The notes under the pieces: generated by a model
Databases searched by the model: none
What the model was told of the DNA's origin: nothing
Seen by the model: only the letters and a program-made list of their open reading frames with translations
Made by a program: the position numbers and the translations under genes
DNA from: Enterobacter sp. EA-1
GTDB lineage: Bacteria; Pseudomonadota; Gammaproteobacteria; Enterobacterales; Enterobacteriaceae
Assembly: GCA_002886105.1 (NCBI GenBank)
Contig: CP025776.1
Coordinates: 3,038,001 to 3,102,000 of the forward strand
Direction of reading: 5' to 3'
Length of the DNA stretch: 64,000 bases
Part shown: positions 29,328 to 43,193 of the stretch, one piece after another
Numbering within the stretch: the stretch's first letter is position 1
Layout: each line of letters starts with the position of its first letter

Positions 29328-32300
29328 ATAGCGGGCGATTCAATCTTTCGGCGCTCGCCGTTCGCGAGCGTTCAATTACGTTGTTTCTCATCCTGTTGAT
29401 TACTGTTGCCGGTATTGTCTCGTTCTTTGCCCTCGGGACGCGCTGAAGATCCGCCGTTTACCGTCAAAGAGATGACCATCATTTCTGCGGGGGCGACTGC
29501 GCAGGAAATGCAAAACCAGTGGCCGAGCCGCTGGAAAAACGTCTCCGAGGAACTCCAAGTGGTATGACCGCAGTGAGACGTATACGCGCCCCGGCCTTGC
29601 TGTCACCCTGCTCTCTTTGCGTGACAGTGCGCCAGTCTCTCAGGTGCAGGAAGAGTTTTATCAGGCACGTAAAAAACTCAGCGACGAGGCCAAAAAACCT
29701 GCCAGAAGGGGTGATGGGGCCAATGATCAATGATGAGTTCTCCGACGTTACCTTTGCGCTCTTTGCACTCAAAGCAAAGGAGAGCCACAGCGTCTGCTGG
29801 TTAGGGATGCGGAGTCGCTACGTCAGCGTCTTCTCCATGTGGCAGGTGTGAAGAAGGTCAACATTATCGGTGAGCAGGCTGAACGGATATTTGTCTCGTT
29901 CTCCCATGACCGTCTGGCAACACTGGGTATTTCTCCGCAGGATATTTTCTCCGCGCTGAACAGTCAGAATGTGCTGACATCTGCAGGCTCAGTAGAGACC
30001 AGCGGGTCACAGGTGTTTATCCGCACGGATGGCGCGTTTGATAAACTTGAGAAAATTCGTGAAACGCCGGTTGTGGTGCAGGGAAAAACGCTGAAGCTCT
30101 CTGATGTGGCGACGGTAGAGCGTGGTTATGAAGATCCGGCTACCTTCATGGTCCGCCATCAGGGCGAGCCTGCACTCCTGCTGGATATCGTGATGCGTGA
30201 GGGCTGGAACGGTCTGGCGCTGGGTAAAGCGCTGGATGAGGAAGCCAGCAGAATCAATGCGGACATGCCGCTCGGCATGACATTCACGAAAGTCACCGAC
30301 CAGTCAGTTAACATCAGCTCCGCCGTAGACGAGTTCATGATTAAGTTTTTGTCGCTCTGCTGGTGGTAATGGTGGTCTGCTTTCTCAGTATGGGCTGGCG
30401 TGTGGGCGTGGTGGTTGCGGCTGCTGTGCCGCTGACGCTGGCTGTCGTCTTTGTGGTTATGGCGGCTTCAGGCAAAAATTTCGACCGTATTACTCTGGGT
30501 TCGCTTATTCTGGCGCTCGGTCTACTTGTGGACGATGCCATCATTGCCATTGAAATGATGGTGGTGAAAATGGAGGAAGGCTACGACCGTATCAAAGCCT
30601 CAGCTTATGCCTCGGAGCCACACTGCTGCGCCCATGCTGGCCGGTACGCGGGTAACGGCCGTCGGCTTTATGCCCAACGGTTTTGCGCAATCCACCGCGG
30701 GCGAATACACCAGCAATATGTTCTGGATTGTGGGCATTGCATTGATTGCGTCCTGGGTGGTGGCGGTGGTGTTTACACCTTACCTCGGGGTGAAAATGCT
30801 GCCAGACATCAAAACGGTTGAAGGGGACATGCTGCTATCTACAACACCCGCCGCTACAACCATTTTCGTCAGTTATTAACGCGGGTCATCGCGCGGAAAT
30901 GGCGGGTTGCAGGTTCCGTCATTGTGATATTGATGGTCGCCATTCTCGGCATGGCACTGGTGAAAAAACAGTTTTTCCCGACGTCTGACCGGCCGGAAGT
31001 GCTGGTGGAAGTTCAGATGCCTTACGGTACCTCCATTGAACAAACCAGCGCAGCGGCGACGAAGATCGAGGACTGGCTGAAGTACCAGAAAGAAGCAAAA
31101 ATCGTGACGGCTTATATCGGGCAGGGTTCACCGCGTTTCTATCTCGCCATGGCGCCGGAACTGCCCGATCCTCTTTTGCGAAAATTGTGGTTCTGACGGA
31201 CAGCCGGGGAAGCGCGCGAGGCGCTCAAGTTTCGTCTTCGCCGGGGGCTGCGGCAGACGGGCTGGCGCCCGAGGCGCGTGTTCGCGTGACCCAACTGGTT
31301 TTTGGCCCGTATTCACCCTATCCTGTTGCCTTCCGTGTGACGGGGCCGGATCCGACCGTATTACGTGACATCGCGGACAAGGTGCAAACGCTGATGCAGG
31401 CCAGCCCGCTGATGAGAACGGTTAATACTGACTGGGGATCACGGGTGCCGACACTGCATTTCACCCTGAATCAGGACCGCCTGCAGGCGGTGGGACTGTC
31501 ATCAAATGCGGTCGCCGGGCAGCTTCAGTTCCTGCTTTCTGGCGTTCCGATCACCGCTGTGCGCGAAGATATCCGTTCGGTACAGGTTATCGGGCGTGCT
31601 GCCGGCGATATCCGTCTTGATCCTGAAAAAATAGCGGCTTTCACCCTGATCGGCTCCGCCGGGGCAGCGTATTCCTTTATCGCAGGTTGGCGAGGTGGAA
31701 GTGCGCATGGAAGATCCTGTGTTGCGCCGTCGCGATCGTACGCCAACCATTACCGTGCGGGGAGATATCGCCGAATCCTTACAGCCGCCGGATGTTTCCA
31801 CTGCGATAATGAAGCAGCTTCAGCCCATCATCATGACGCTACCGGATGGTTATCGTATCGAGGAGTCGGGTTCTATTGAAGAGTCCGGGAAAGCCACCGC
31901 AGCGATGGCACCGTTATTCCCGATCATGATAGCCATGACGCTGCTGATCATTATCCTTCAGGTGCGCTCGATGTCGGCGATGGTGATGGTCTTTATGACC
32001 GCGCCTCTGGGACTTGTGGGGTGGTGCCGACCTTACTGCTCTTCAACCAGCCCTTTGGCATCAATGCGCTTGTTGGTCTGATTGCTCTGTCAGGGATTTT
32101 GATGCGTAACACGCTGATCCTCATCGGACAGATTCATCATAATGAGCAGGAAGGGCTTGACCCCTTCTCATGCGGTCATTGAGGCAACAGTACAGCGTTC
32201 AAGACCTGTACTGCTCACGGCGCTGGCGGCCATTCTGGCGTTTATCCCGTTAACACATTCAGTGTTCTGGGGGGCCCTTGCCTACACCCTGATAGGCGGG

Positions 32301-32432
32301 ACACTGGGTGGGACCATTATGACGCTGGTGTTCCTGCCCGCTATGTATGCCATCTGGTTCCGGATAAAGAGCCCGGATTCAACCTCGTCAATGGAAAACC
32401 ATTCCACTTCTGAAGGATTAAAAAATGTCTGA
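29324..32432 (+). CDS. RND multidrug efflux permease
   Basis: Inner-membrane proton-driven pump of about 1036 residues, full length for the AcrB superfamily. It begins [20 protein letters not shown] and the first helix [19 protein letters not shown]. Porter-domain signatures include [20 protein letters not shown]. Helix 4 carries the proton-relay aspartates in [16 protein letters not shown]. The second half repeats the fold ([40 protein letters not shown]). It overlaps the adaptor gene at its start and the SDR gene at its end. Substrates are unknown. About eight indels. Confidence 0.9.
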
Positions 32433-32808
32433 ACATAAAGTCGTTCTGATTACCGGCGTTTCATCTGGTATTGGCAGAGCGGCAGCTGTGGCCTTTAAAG
32501 CCAGAGGTTGTCAGGTATTTGGTACCGTCAGGGACATCAACACCGCTTCCCCGTTGCATGGCGTTGCACTGACAGAAATGGATGTACGCGATGAACATTC
32601 GGTACAAGTGGCGATTGAAAGTGTGATTGCCAAAGCCGGACGAATTAATGTCCTGGTTAACAGTGCAGGTGTGTCCCTGATTGGTGCTGTAGAGGAAACA
32701 TCTGTGAGTAGATCACAAAACTCTATGCCTGTCTTTTTTCACCCGCCCATTACTGGGGATTCCTCAGCTGAAGCGGGTTTTGTTTTTTCGTCTGCTTATT
32801 TGAGATAG
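32425..32808 (+). pseudogene. Short-chain dehydrogenase, truncated
   Basis: [20 protein letters not shown] has the SDR cofactor motif TGxxx[20 protein letters not shown] is the structural NAG motif region. After EETSV (about 32702) the similarity stops and unrelated sequence ending FVFSSAYLR follows, so the YxxxK catalytic motif and the C-terminal half are missing. The start overlaps the RND gene by eight bases. The break marks a deletion or an old insertion junction. Confidence 0.7.
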
Positions 32809-32899
32809 AGCGATGAATCAATCTCTTGTTTCTTTTCTTTTAAGAAAGAATCAAGAGAATCTACAGATGTTTTATAAATTGGAGCATTAGCCGGAATGT

Positions 32900-33322
32900 C
32901 TACTGTTTTTTACTGATAACTAATGTAAACGAAGGTTGATACTCACTACGATACCTTACCGCTACTGTTAGTTCTAATTTGGCGGGGTTTTTTAAGCTCA
33001 GGTTTTCAGCTGTAACTTTATCCCGGCCTTTATTTCCGCTGTTAATAAGGTCTGATAATTTACCCAATTTACCTTTCAAAGCATCCTTGTAATCACCAGC
33101 ATTAGCCTGTTGGAGCAGCTCCTCATCCGGAAAAGCCTTGTCATTGAAATTAAGCACTAACGAAACAATCTGATGCTCGTCATAGACTTCACCTAACTTT
33201 ACAGCCCCACCGGCAACAGGGATGATATGTTCATTTTTGAAACGAAGCTCCCCAGAATTAATAAATGACGCCAGAATCAATGCGGCCCCAACAATCGTGC
33301 TTCCTGCAATTACCGATCTCAT
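32900..33322 (-). CDS. Hypothetical membrane-anchored or exported protein
   Basis: Intact 140-residue frame. The N-terminal hydrophobic segment MRSVIAGSTIVGAALILASF is a signal anchor or uncleaved signal; the rest (VKLGEVYDEHQIVSLVLNFN, TVAVRYRSEYQPSFTLVISK) looks like a soluble beta-rich domain. GGGGATAAATA precedes ATG. It is AT-rich and stands alone inside the icd-flanked element. I do not recognise the family. Confidence 0.55.
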   Translation of the reverse strand: MRSVIAGSTIVGAALILASFINSGELRFKNEHIIPVAGGAVKLGEVYDEHQIVSLVLNFNDKAFPDEELLQQANAGDYKDALKGKLGKLSDLINSGNKGRDKVTAENLSLKNPAKLELTVAVRYRSEYQPSFTLVISKKQ

Positions 33323-33705
33323 TATTTATCCCCAAAAAGTAATTTGTAATAAAATTATATCGCATATATCACTCTATTAACAGAGATGTTTCCTTACCGA
33401 CATGCTGGTATACCCCCGGCATGCCTCTGGATATATTATATTTTACAGACTTTAATACTCACTTAAGGTTCGCTAATGACCACCAACCTGTACCTGACAA
33501 ATGAATACAATACACTCCGCAATATTTGTTTATGTTACAGCTGTCTATCTTATTGAAAAATCGCACACAAAAAGCAAAATGAATATATTCTTCGCGCCCG
33601 ATGTTTTATTGAGTTTTAGTTAAAGCCAGAAAAAGCCGTGCCGATAACTTATATGTTTTAAGGCTCTTCAGGCTACTCTATAAAACTTTGTGGAACGAGG
33701 TTAAA
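33323..33705. other. Regulatory gap before the third chemoreceptor
   Basis: 380 AT-rich bases between divergent genes. The right half holds a perfect FliA promoter (listed separately). No gene is supported in the remainder. Confidence 0.5.
33621..33647 (+). promoter_or_regulatory. FliA (sigma-28) flagellar class 3 promoter
   Basis: TAAA, exactly 15 bases, then GCCGATAA: a full consensus match. It lies 59 bases before the chemoreceptor start codon, so the gene should be expressed with the flagellar regulon. Confidence 0.85.
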
Positions 33706-35246
33706 ATGTTCAGGAATTTACCTATCAAGAAAAAATTCTTTTTTGCCTTTGGTGCCGTTTTAGTTTTGTTACTGACATTATGTGCAACTTTCTATAATAA
33801 TTTTCCAACATCGTTAATACAAACGATTGGAATATCCATAGCTGGCGCGTCATCGATAAAAGCCGTGCACTGACCCTTAGTCTGGTGAATATGGAAACCG
33901 GTTTGCGCGGTTATGCGATTAATGGCAAAGAGGAAATGCTGGCTCCGTGGAGTTCAGGCAAAGAGGATTTTGTTAGATTTTTGCAGGAAACTAAAGGCTT
34001 AACTGTGGATAACCCTGCACAGCAGAAGCGCCCGGATAATTTGCTTAATCCAGGAGCAAGAGTGGCAGGGGAAGTTTGTGGCTGAGCTGCTTTCTCACCG
34101 CCGCGCGCTAAATACTGGCTCAATGACGCAGGCAGATTTCAATGCTGCCTTCGAAACCAATACTGGCAAGCCACAAATGGATCAAATGCGTAAAACCATT
34201 GATGAAATCGTCAATGCTGAAACAAATCTGCTCAGCGAACGGCAGAGTTCTGTCGATTCCGTTCAGACAAACACCCGGATCACCTTGTTTATCGGCGCGC
34301 TGTTGGGCGTATTCATCGCTTCCGCTTTAGGCTACGTCCTTGCCCGTTCTATTACCCATCCGCTTGAGGAAGCGGTAAAAGCAGCTCAGGCGATTGCTGC
34401 AGGCGATCTCTACCCGTATGGTCGCACGTTCAAAAGATGAAACGGGTATTCTGATCGTCGCCCTTACCGCCATGCAGGAACAGCTTATAAAGGTGGTCTC
34501 TGATATTCAGACCGCTGCATCTTCTATCGACAGTGCCTCCAAAGAAGTTGCGATGGGCAATACTGATCTCGCTGCACGAACAGAGCAGCAAGCTGCCTCT
34601 CTGGAAGAGACCTCAGCCAGCATGGAACAACTGACGGCGACTGTGAGACAAAACGCCTCTAACGCGCAAAACGCCAGTAACATGTCGTCCGAAGCGTCCG
34701 GGATCGCGCAGCAGGGAGGCGCAGTGGTGGACAAAGTCGTTACCACCATGGCTGCTATTTTGACAGCTCAAAAAGTGTGGTCGAGATTATCGGTACAATT
34801 GAAGGCATTGCTTTCCAGACCAATATACTGGCGCTCAACGCCGCGGTGGAAGCAGCCCGCGCGGGCGAGCAAGGCCGAGGTTTCGCTGTGGTGGCAAGCG
34901 AAGTGCGTGCTCGCGCAGCGCAGCGCGACAGCGGCAAAAGAGATAAAATCGCTCATTGAAGCCTCGAATCACCGTATATCGGAAGGCACAGACCGGTCGC
35001 TCAGGCGGGTAAAACCATGACCGATCGTCACGGCGATCGGCAATGTCTCAGCAATTATGTCAGAAATTTACGCTGCTTCCGGCGAGCAGGTGAACGGTAT
35101 CGAGCATATCAGCATTGCTATCACCCAGATGGATGAAGTGACCCAACAAAATGCCGCACTGGTTCAACAAGCCGCCGCTGCCGCGTCTCTGGAAGATCAT
35201 GGCTGCTCAGCTAAATCGCTCGGCAGCGATATTTAAACTCGCCTGA
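33706..35246 (+). CDS. Methyl-accepting chemotaxis protein with CHASE3-like sensor
   Basis: Chemoreceptor of about 513 residues. [20 protein letters not shown] begins the first membrane helix. The periplasmic part has [20 protein letters not shown] and [20 protein letters not shown], the four-helix CHASE3 pattern. The second helix is [24 protein letters not shown] follows ([20 protein letters not shown]). The signalling hairpin reads [20 protein letters not shown]. The end, read over an indel, is AAIFKLA with no CheR-binding pentapeptide. It is transcribed from a consensus FliA promoter and lies inside the mobile segment at icd. Confidence 0.9.
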
Positions 35247-35303
35247 AAAATGGATTCACCTTAAAAAACCTCGTGACTCTTTTACGTCCGCATTTAACAA
35301 AAC

Positions 35304-35334
35304 GACCAGACTGGGGAGTAGTCTGGTCTGCTTT
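35304..35334 (+). terminator. Hairpin after the third chemoreceptor gene
   Basis: Stem GACCAGAC / GTCTGGTC with a nine-base loop, 58 bases past the stop. Confidence 0.55.
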
Positions 35335-35513
35335 GTGCACGGAGCGACAGTTCATTCATCTTCGTTTATTCATTCAAATTAAAGTTTAAAGAGCCACTAA
35401 GGATTAAATCTCAGAGGCCCTTTCACTGGTCTACTGGCGAGTGATTAATTTTTCAGATGGTTGCCTGAGTGAGATTGGCTCTCCCGCAACGAAAATAAAG
35501 CATAAAAATAAAT

Positions 35514-35955
35514 CTACAAAACCATTCGGTATCGAACAAAGTCATCTGTCACTGCCACTTTATCGTAAAGTTTGCGGGCAGAATTTTGCGATCGGGTAAA
35601 CCAGTAAACTTTGCCCAGCCTTTGGTGGTGGCTTCATCATGTATGTTAAAAATTGCTCGTCCAATACCTTCCCCCTCGCAGGGATTCGCATACGAAAAAA
35701 TCTTCAAGATAACAAACTGGCGTAACCACATAGGTGCCTTCATGCAAGACGCATAAGGCAAAAACCCACGACTTTTTTATTTACTTCCAGCAACCCGGCA
35801 GAATATGGGTGAACACGGATCATTAGCCCGGTGCCGGGGTAAACGTTGTAACTTCATTACTTACCATACCTCCACCAAAATCGTTATAGGCCTTCCATAA
35901 TTCCAGCCAGTCGTGATAATCACCCTCTTTTTACTTCCCGTACCAGAACGTCCAT
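35514..35955 (-). CDS. GNAT-family N-acetyltransferase (frameshifted)
   Basis: About 147 residues. Read across five indels the protein runs MDVLVREVKRGDY, WLELWKAYNDFGGGMVSNEV, VGFALCVLHEGTYVVTPVCY, LEDFFVCESLRGRGIGRAIF, NYIHDEATTKGWAKFT and DKVAVTDDFVRYRMVL. LRGRGIGRAI is the acetyl-CoA pyrophosphate loop (Q/RxxGxG/A). The acceptor is unknown. It is the last gene before the icd junction. Confidence 0.7.
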
Positions 35956-36612
35956 CTTTATATAAACCTCTTAAGACTAAACTTAACAAATATACGCCCA
36001 AGAAAGACTGATAAAAAACGAATTCATGGGTAAATACTGGTGTGGCTGCAAACAATTGGAGGAGAAATCAGCGGTTATATCCTCTGAGCACAGGCCGGTG
36101 CGGTGGGTCATGAAGAATTCGAACCTTTCCACCCTCTCCTTATAAAGGGACCGCTCATGCCAAATGCGCGCCCATGCCCTTGAGTCAGGTCCTCCCGTTT
36201 CAACTTGATCCCTCGTTAGCCATAACCAACACGTGGTTGATCTTATGGAAAGTGTCAGTAGAGAGGGTGAAATGAAAAGGCCACCCGGTTTAGACGACCG
36301 GTAAAAAACATTACGGGGTATATGCCTCGGGTATAAGGGTACAGCCCCAACGTTTCACGAGCAGCGCTCCCTTTCAGAAAGACTTTATCGAGATCAGAGG
36401 CCGGATACACAGAAATTATTGGGGCACAAATCAAGAAAAAATGACCGACAAATATAATGACGATCGCAGTAAAGACTGGACAATTGTTGGTACGAAAACG
36501 GGTTAATTTCCGTTCAGTTTTAGGGATGGGTTTTGGGGAAAGTTTTGGGGAAGAATTTCTCATAGCCGAAAAAACGGGAACCAACCGGCTCCCGTTCTTG
36601 TTTAACCCGCGA
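35956..36612. other. Gap before icd; no integrase found
   Basis: About 650 bases. The longest frames (109 codons minus at 36255-36584, 65 codons plus at 36457-36654) carry no tyrosine-recombinase motif. The right end holds the icd terminator. For an element in icd one would expect an integrase at this position; none is recognisable. Confidence 0.45.
36569..36595 (-). terminator. icd terminator
   Basis: On the minus strand: ACGGGAGCC / GGTTCCCGT stem followed by a T-run, 25 bases after the icd stop. Confidence 0.75.
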
Positions 36613-36684
36613 GGCGGATTACATGTTCGCGATCATCGCGTCGCCAAACTCTGAACATTTCAGCAGCTTAGCGCCTTCCATCAG
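36613..36684 (-). repeat. icd 3' end, right copy of the 72-bp att repeat
   Basis: Partner of 25993-26064 (67 of 72 bases identical). This copy completes the icd frame and would have been supplied by the integrated element. Confidence 0.85.
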
Positions 36685-37865
36685 ACGTTCGAAATCGTAG
36701 GTCACGGTTTTGGCGTTAATCGCGCCGCTCATGCCTTTGACGATCAGGTCAGCCGCTTCAACCCAGCCCATGTGACGCAGCATCATTTCTGCGGACAGGA
36801 TCACGGAACCCGGATTCACTTTGTCCCCGGCCTGCATATTTCGGCGCTGTACCGTGGGTCGCTTCGAACAGTGCGCACTCGTCACCGATGTTCGCGCCCG
36901 GGGCGATACCAATACCGCCAACCTGCGCCGCCGGGCGTCAGAAATGTAGTCACCGTTCAGGTTCATACAGGCGATAACGTCATACTCAGCCGGACGCAGC
37001 AGGATCTGTTGCAGGAACGCATCGGCAATCACATCTTTAATGATGATCTCTTTGCCGGTTTTCGGGTTTTTGATTTTCTGCCACGGACCGCCATCAATAA
37101 GCTCACCACCAAACTCTTCGCGCGCCAGCTGGTAACCCCAGTCTTTAAACGCACCTTCGGTGAACTTCATGATGTTGCCTTTGTGCACCAGCGTCACAGA
37201 GTCGCGATCGTTGGTGATAGCGTATTCAATCGCTGCACGCACCAGACGTTTGGTGCCTTCTTCGGAACACGGTTTAATACCAATACCGCAATGTTCCGGG
37301 AAGCGAATTTTCTTCACGCCCATCTCTTCACGCAGGAATTTGATCACTTTTTTCCGCATCGGCAGAGTCCGCTTTCCACTCAATACCGGCGTAAATGTCT
37401 TCCGAGTTTTCACGGAAGATAACCATATCGGTCAGTTCAGGGTGTTTAACCGGGGTGCCTGGTAGTAACGTACCGGACGCAGGCAGATGTAGAGATCCAG
37501 CTCCTGACGCAGTGCAACGTTCAGAGAACGGATACCGCCGCCAACCGGCGTCGTCAGAGGCCTTTGATGGCAACACGGTAATCACGAATCAGATCAAGTG
37601 TTTCAGGCGGCAGCCAGACATCCCCGGCCGTAAACATGGGTAGATTTCTCACCGGTGTAAATTTCCATCCGGTGAAATTTTACGCTCGCCCTTGTAGGCT
37701 TTTTTCCACTGCGGCATCAACCACTTTCAGCATTGCCGGGGTCACGTCAACACCGATACCGTCGCCTTCAATGAACGGGATAATCGGGTTATTCGGAACG
37801 TTGAGCTTGCCATTTTGCAGGGTGATCTTGCTACCTTCCGCCGGAACAACTACTTTGCTTTCCAT
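36619..37865 (-). CDS. icd: Isocitrate dehydrogenase (NADP)
   Basis: TCA-cycle enzyme, isocitrate to 2-oxoglutarate. The start is [20 protein letters not shown]; then [80 protein letters not shown] and [10 protein letters not shown] (split by an indel). The end [14 protein letters not shown] is complete. The 1247-base span equals the 416-residue enzyme given small indels. Its 3' end is the attachment site of the element to the left. rluE is divergent, as in E. coli. Confidence 0.95.
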
Positions 37866-38083
37866 TCACCTCTCCTTCGAGCGCTTCTGGTTGTTTTGCT
37901 CGTTGACTTCCAAGCCGGGGCGCTCAGACTGCGTCCGCTCACCTGTTACGTGAATCACACAGAGCAAACCGTTTTTTGTTAATGAATTGTAATGAGCCCA
38001 TCAATACTAACCGATAGTTGGGTTCCATGAAAGGCAATCGTGATTCAGCTATAATGCGGCAATTGATAATCACTGAAAATACC

Positions 38084-38702
38084 ATGAACAAAACTTCTTT
38101 TAGAAATCACCGGGTTGAGCGATTCAGCTCACGACAAGCCACCAGACCTGAACGGAAAAACCAGCCAAAACGTGTGATTTTATTCCAATAAACCCTACGA
38201 TGTTTTGCCGCAGTTCACTGACGAGGCCGGGCGCAGCACGCTGAAAGATTTTATTCCCGTAGAGGGCGTTTACGCCGCCGGGCGGCTTGACCGCGACAGC
38301 GAAGGATTACTGGTGCTGACCAACGATGGCGCATTACAGGCGCGCCTCACGCAACCCCGGCAAACGCACCGGCAAGATCTATTATGTGCAGGTTGAAGGT
38401 GAACCAACCGAAGAGGCCATCACTGCGCTGCGTAATGGTGTTGACCTGAACGATGGTCCGACACTTCCCGCAGGTGTTGAACGGGTCGATGAACCAGACT
38501 GGTTGTGGCCGCGTAACCCGCCAATCCGTGAACGGAAGTCCATTCCCACCTGTTGGCTGAAAATCACCCTCTACGAAGGGCGTAATCGCCGGTGCGGAGA
38601 ATGACGGCGCACGTCGGGTTCCCTACCCTGCGGCTTATCCGTTACGCTATGGGGACTTACACGCTGGATAACCTCGCCAACGGTGAATGGCGGGATGCTT
38701 AA
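38084..38702 (+). CDS. rluE: 23S rRNA pseudouridine(2457) synthase RluE
   Basis: Modifies U2457 in 23S rRNA. It starts [20 protein letters not shown]. The catalytic aspartate lies in [20 protein letters not shown]; other parts are [20 protein letters not shown] and [17 protein letters not shown] (over an indel), with end [10 protein letters not shown]. About 206 residues, normal. Divergent from icd and followed 18 bases later by nudJ. Confidence 0.9.
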
Positions 38703-38719
38703 CTTTTAAGGGAGTAATG

Positions 38720-39176
38720 ATGCTGAAACCCCACGTAACCGTTGCCTGCGTTGTACACGCGCAGGGGAAATTTTTAGTGGTTGAAGAGACGATTCGCGGT
38801 AAAGCCCTGTGGAACCAGCCAGCAGGCCATCTGGAAGCCGACGAAACACTGGCGCAGGCCGCCGCCCGCGAACTGTGGGAAGAGACAGGCATTCGCGCCG
38901 AACCGCAGCACTTTCTCAGAATGCATCAGTGGATAGCGCGCGATCGCACGCCGTTCCTGCGTTTTTGTTTGCTATCGAGCTTAACGAAATGTGCGCCACT
39001 GAACCCACGACAGCGATATCGATCGCTGCCATTGGGTCACGGCGGAGGAGATCTTTACGGCGACAAACCTGCGCTCACCGCTGGTTGCGGAAAGCATTCG
39101 CTGTTATCAGAACTGCCCGCGTTTGCCGCTGGAAACTATCGCAGCCTTTAACTGGCCGTTTACAGGGGATGCCTGA
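38720..39176 (+). CDS. nudJ: Nudix phosphatase NudJ
   Basis: HMP-pyrophosphate and nucleotide phosphatase. It begins [20 protein letters not shown]. The Nudix box is visible: [20 protein letters not shown] then TGI. The second of two tandem ATGs is chosen because GGGAG lies at proper spacing and E. coli starts MFKPH. The C-terminal half is shifted; the end reads [13 protein letters not shown]. In E. coli nudJ is co-transcribed with rluE and mnmA. Confidence 0.9.
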
Positions 39177-39231
39177 GCCGCCAGCCCGTGATAGAATACG
39201 CCGCCCTGAAGTTCTACGTCGTGAGTATTCT

Positions 39232-40325
<1,094 letters not shown>

Positions 40326-40397
40326 CACAGAGTAAGTAAAACCGGACTGGCGAAAGCCCGCGCAATGGTTGCGACGCGGGCCAAAAAAGGAGTGAGT

Positions 40398-41034
40398 GTG
40401 GCGAAGAACTATTACGACTGGCGCTGGCTGGCATTTGCCAGTCTGCACGTCTGGTGCAACAACTGGCGCACCCGAGGGCATTGTGACAGCGACGCACTGC
40501 ATGTCTCGCTGAACAGCGTGATTGATCTGAACCCGGACTCCACGCTTAGCGTCTTTGGCGGCAGCGAAACCAATCTGCGCACCGGGCTGGAAACCCTGCT
40601 TGGCGTACTGAATGCCAGCAGCCGCCGGTCTCAATGCTGAACTGACCCGCTATACCTTAAGTATGATGGTGCTGGAGCGTAAACTTGCCGGTAATAAACA
40701 GGCAATGGATACGCTCGGTAATCGCATCGCCAGTTTGCAACGCCAGCCAGCATTTCGATCTGCAATCGGACACGCTGCTCAGCGCCATGGCGGCAATTTA
40801 TGTTGATGTCATCAGCCCACTGGGACCGCGTATTCAGGTCACCGGTTCACCCGCGGTGCTGCAAAGCCCGCAGGTTCAGGCAAAAGTCCGCGCCACGCTG
40901 CTGGCCGGGATCCGCGCTGCGGTGCTCTGGCACTGCAGGGTCGGCGGCGGTCGCCTGCAATTGATGTTGTCCCGAAATCGCCTGTCGACCCAGCCAAAAC
41001 ATTCTCGCTCATTGTTAACCTCCCGGAGTTGTGA
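40398..41034 (+). CDS. hflD: Lysogenization regulator HflD
   Basis: Membrane-associated protein that in E. coli binds lambda CII. The GTG start gives MAKNYYD after AAAGGAGTGA. The body reads [59 protein letters not shown] and [20 protein letters not shown]; the end is SLIVNLPEL. Four or five indels. It stops four bases before purB. Confidence 0.9.
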
Positions 41035-42398
<1,364 letters not shown>

Positions 42399-42412
42399 TC
42401 GACCGCAGGTTC

Positions 42413-42440
42413 ACCCTCTTTCCCCGGAAAAGAGGGTTTC
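42413..42440 (+). terminator. purB terminator
   Basis: Stem ACCCTCTTT / AAAGAGGGT with a T-rich tail. Confidence 0.8.
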
Positions 42441-42449
42441 TTATTCTAC

Positions 42450-42466
42450 GGTTTAATAAATGTTTA
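42450..42466 (+). promoter_or_regulatory. PhoP box of the phoPQ promoter
   Basis: GGTTTA-N5-TGTTTA, a perfect direct repeat matching the PhoP consensus. A TAGACT -10 follows about 25 bases later, as in the autoregulated phoP P1 promoter of E. coli and Salmonella. Confidence 0.85.
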
Positions 42467-42525
42467 TCCCTCCTGCACCACAATCAGCGTTAGACTGCAT
42501 CAAATAATTAAGGAGAGTTCTGACG

Positions 42526-43193
42526 ATGCGCATACTGGTTGTGGAGGACAATGCTTTGCTGCGTCACCATTTAAAGGTACAGGAGCTGGGACATCAGGTG
42601 GATGCGGCGGAAGATGCCGGGGGAAGCCGATTACTTTCTTAATGAACATATTCCCGATATCGCCATTGTCGATCTCGGTTTACCAGACGAAGATGGGCTG
42701 TCGTTGATCCGTCGCTGGCGCAGCCATGAGGTCACCCTGCCCGTTCTGGTGCTGACCGCCCGTGAAGGCTGGCAGGATAAAGTTGAAGTGTTGAGTGCTG
42801 GCGCGGATGACTACGTGACCAAACCGTTCCCACATTGAAGAAGTGGTCGCCCGCATTCAGGCGCTGATGCGCCGCAACAGTGGCCTCGCGTCGCAGTTGA
42901 TCTCTATGCCACCGTTTCAGGTGGACCTCTCCCGTCGAACTGTCGATTAACGACGATGTGATAAAACTCACGGCGTTCGAATACACCATCATGGAAACGC
43001 TGATCCGCAACAGCGGTAAAGTGGTAAAGCAAAGATTCATTAATGCTCCAGCTCTACCCTGATGCAGAGTTACGCGAGAGCCATACCATTGATGTGCTGA
43101 TGGGGCGTTTACGCAAAAAAATCCAGACACAGTATCCGGAAGATGATCACCACGGTGCGCGGTCAGGGCTATCTCTTCGAATTGCCTAAATGA
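42526..43193 (+). CDS. phoP: Response regulator PhoP
   Basis: OmpR-type regulator of the Mg2+/antimicrobial-peptide response. It starts [20 protein letters not shown]. Phosphoacceptor region [20 protein letters not shown], switch lysine in ADDYVTKPF, and the winged-helix tail [13 protein letters not shown]. It follows AAGGAG. The stop overlaps the phoQ ATG (ATGA). Five indels, all in otherwise conserved segments. Confidence 0.93.

Noticed and set aside
36255-36584. Possible integrase remnant beside icd
   Set aside because: Neither strand shows the R-H-R-Y recombinase residues; the frame is AT-rich noise plus the icd terminator.
36772-37422. Open frame of 216 codons opposite icd
   Set aside because: Antisense shadow of icd with no ribosome site or family signature.
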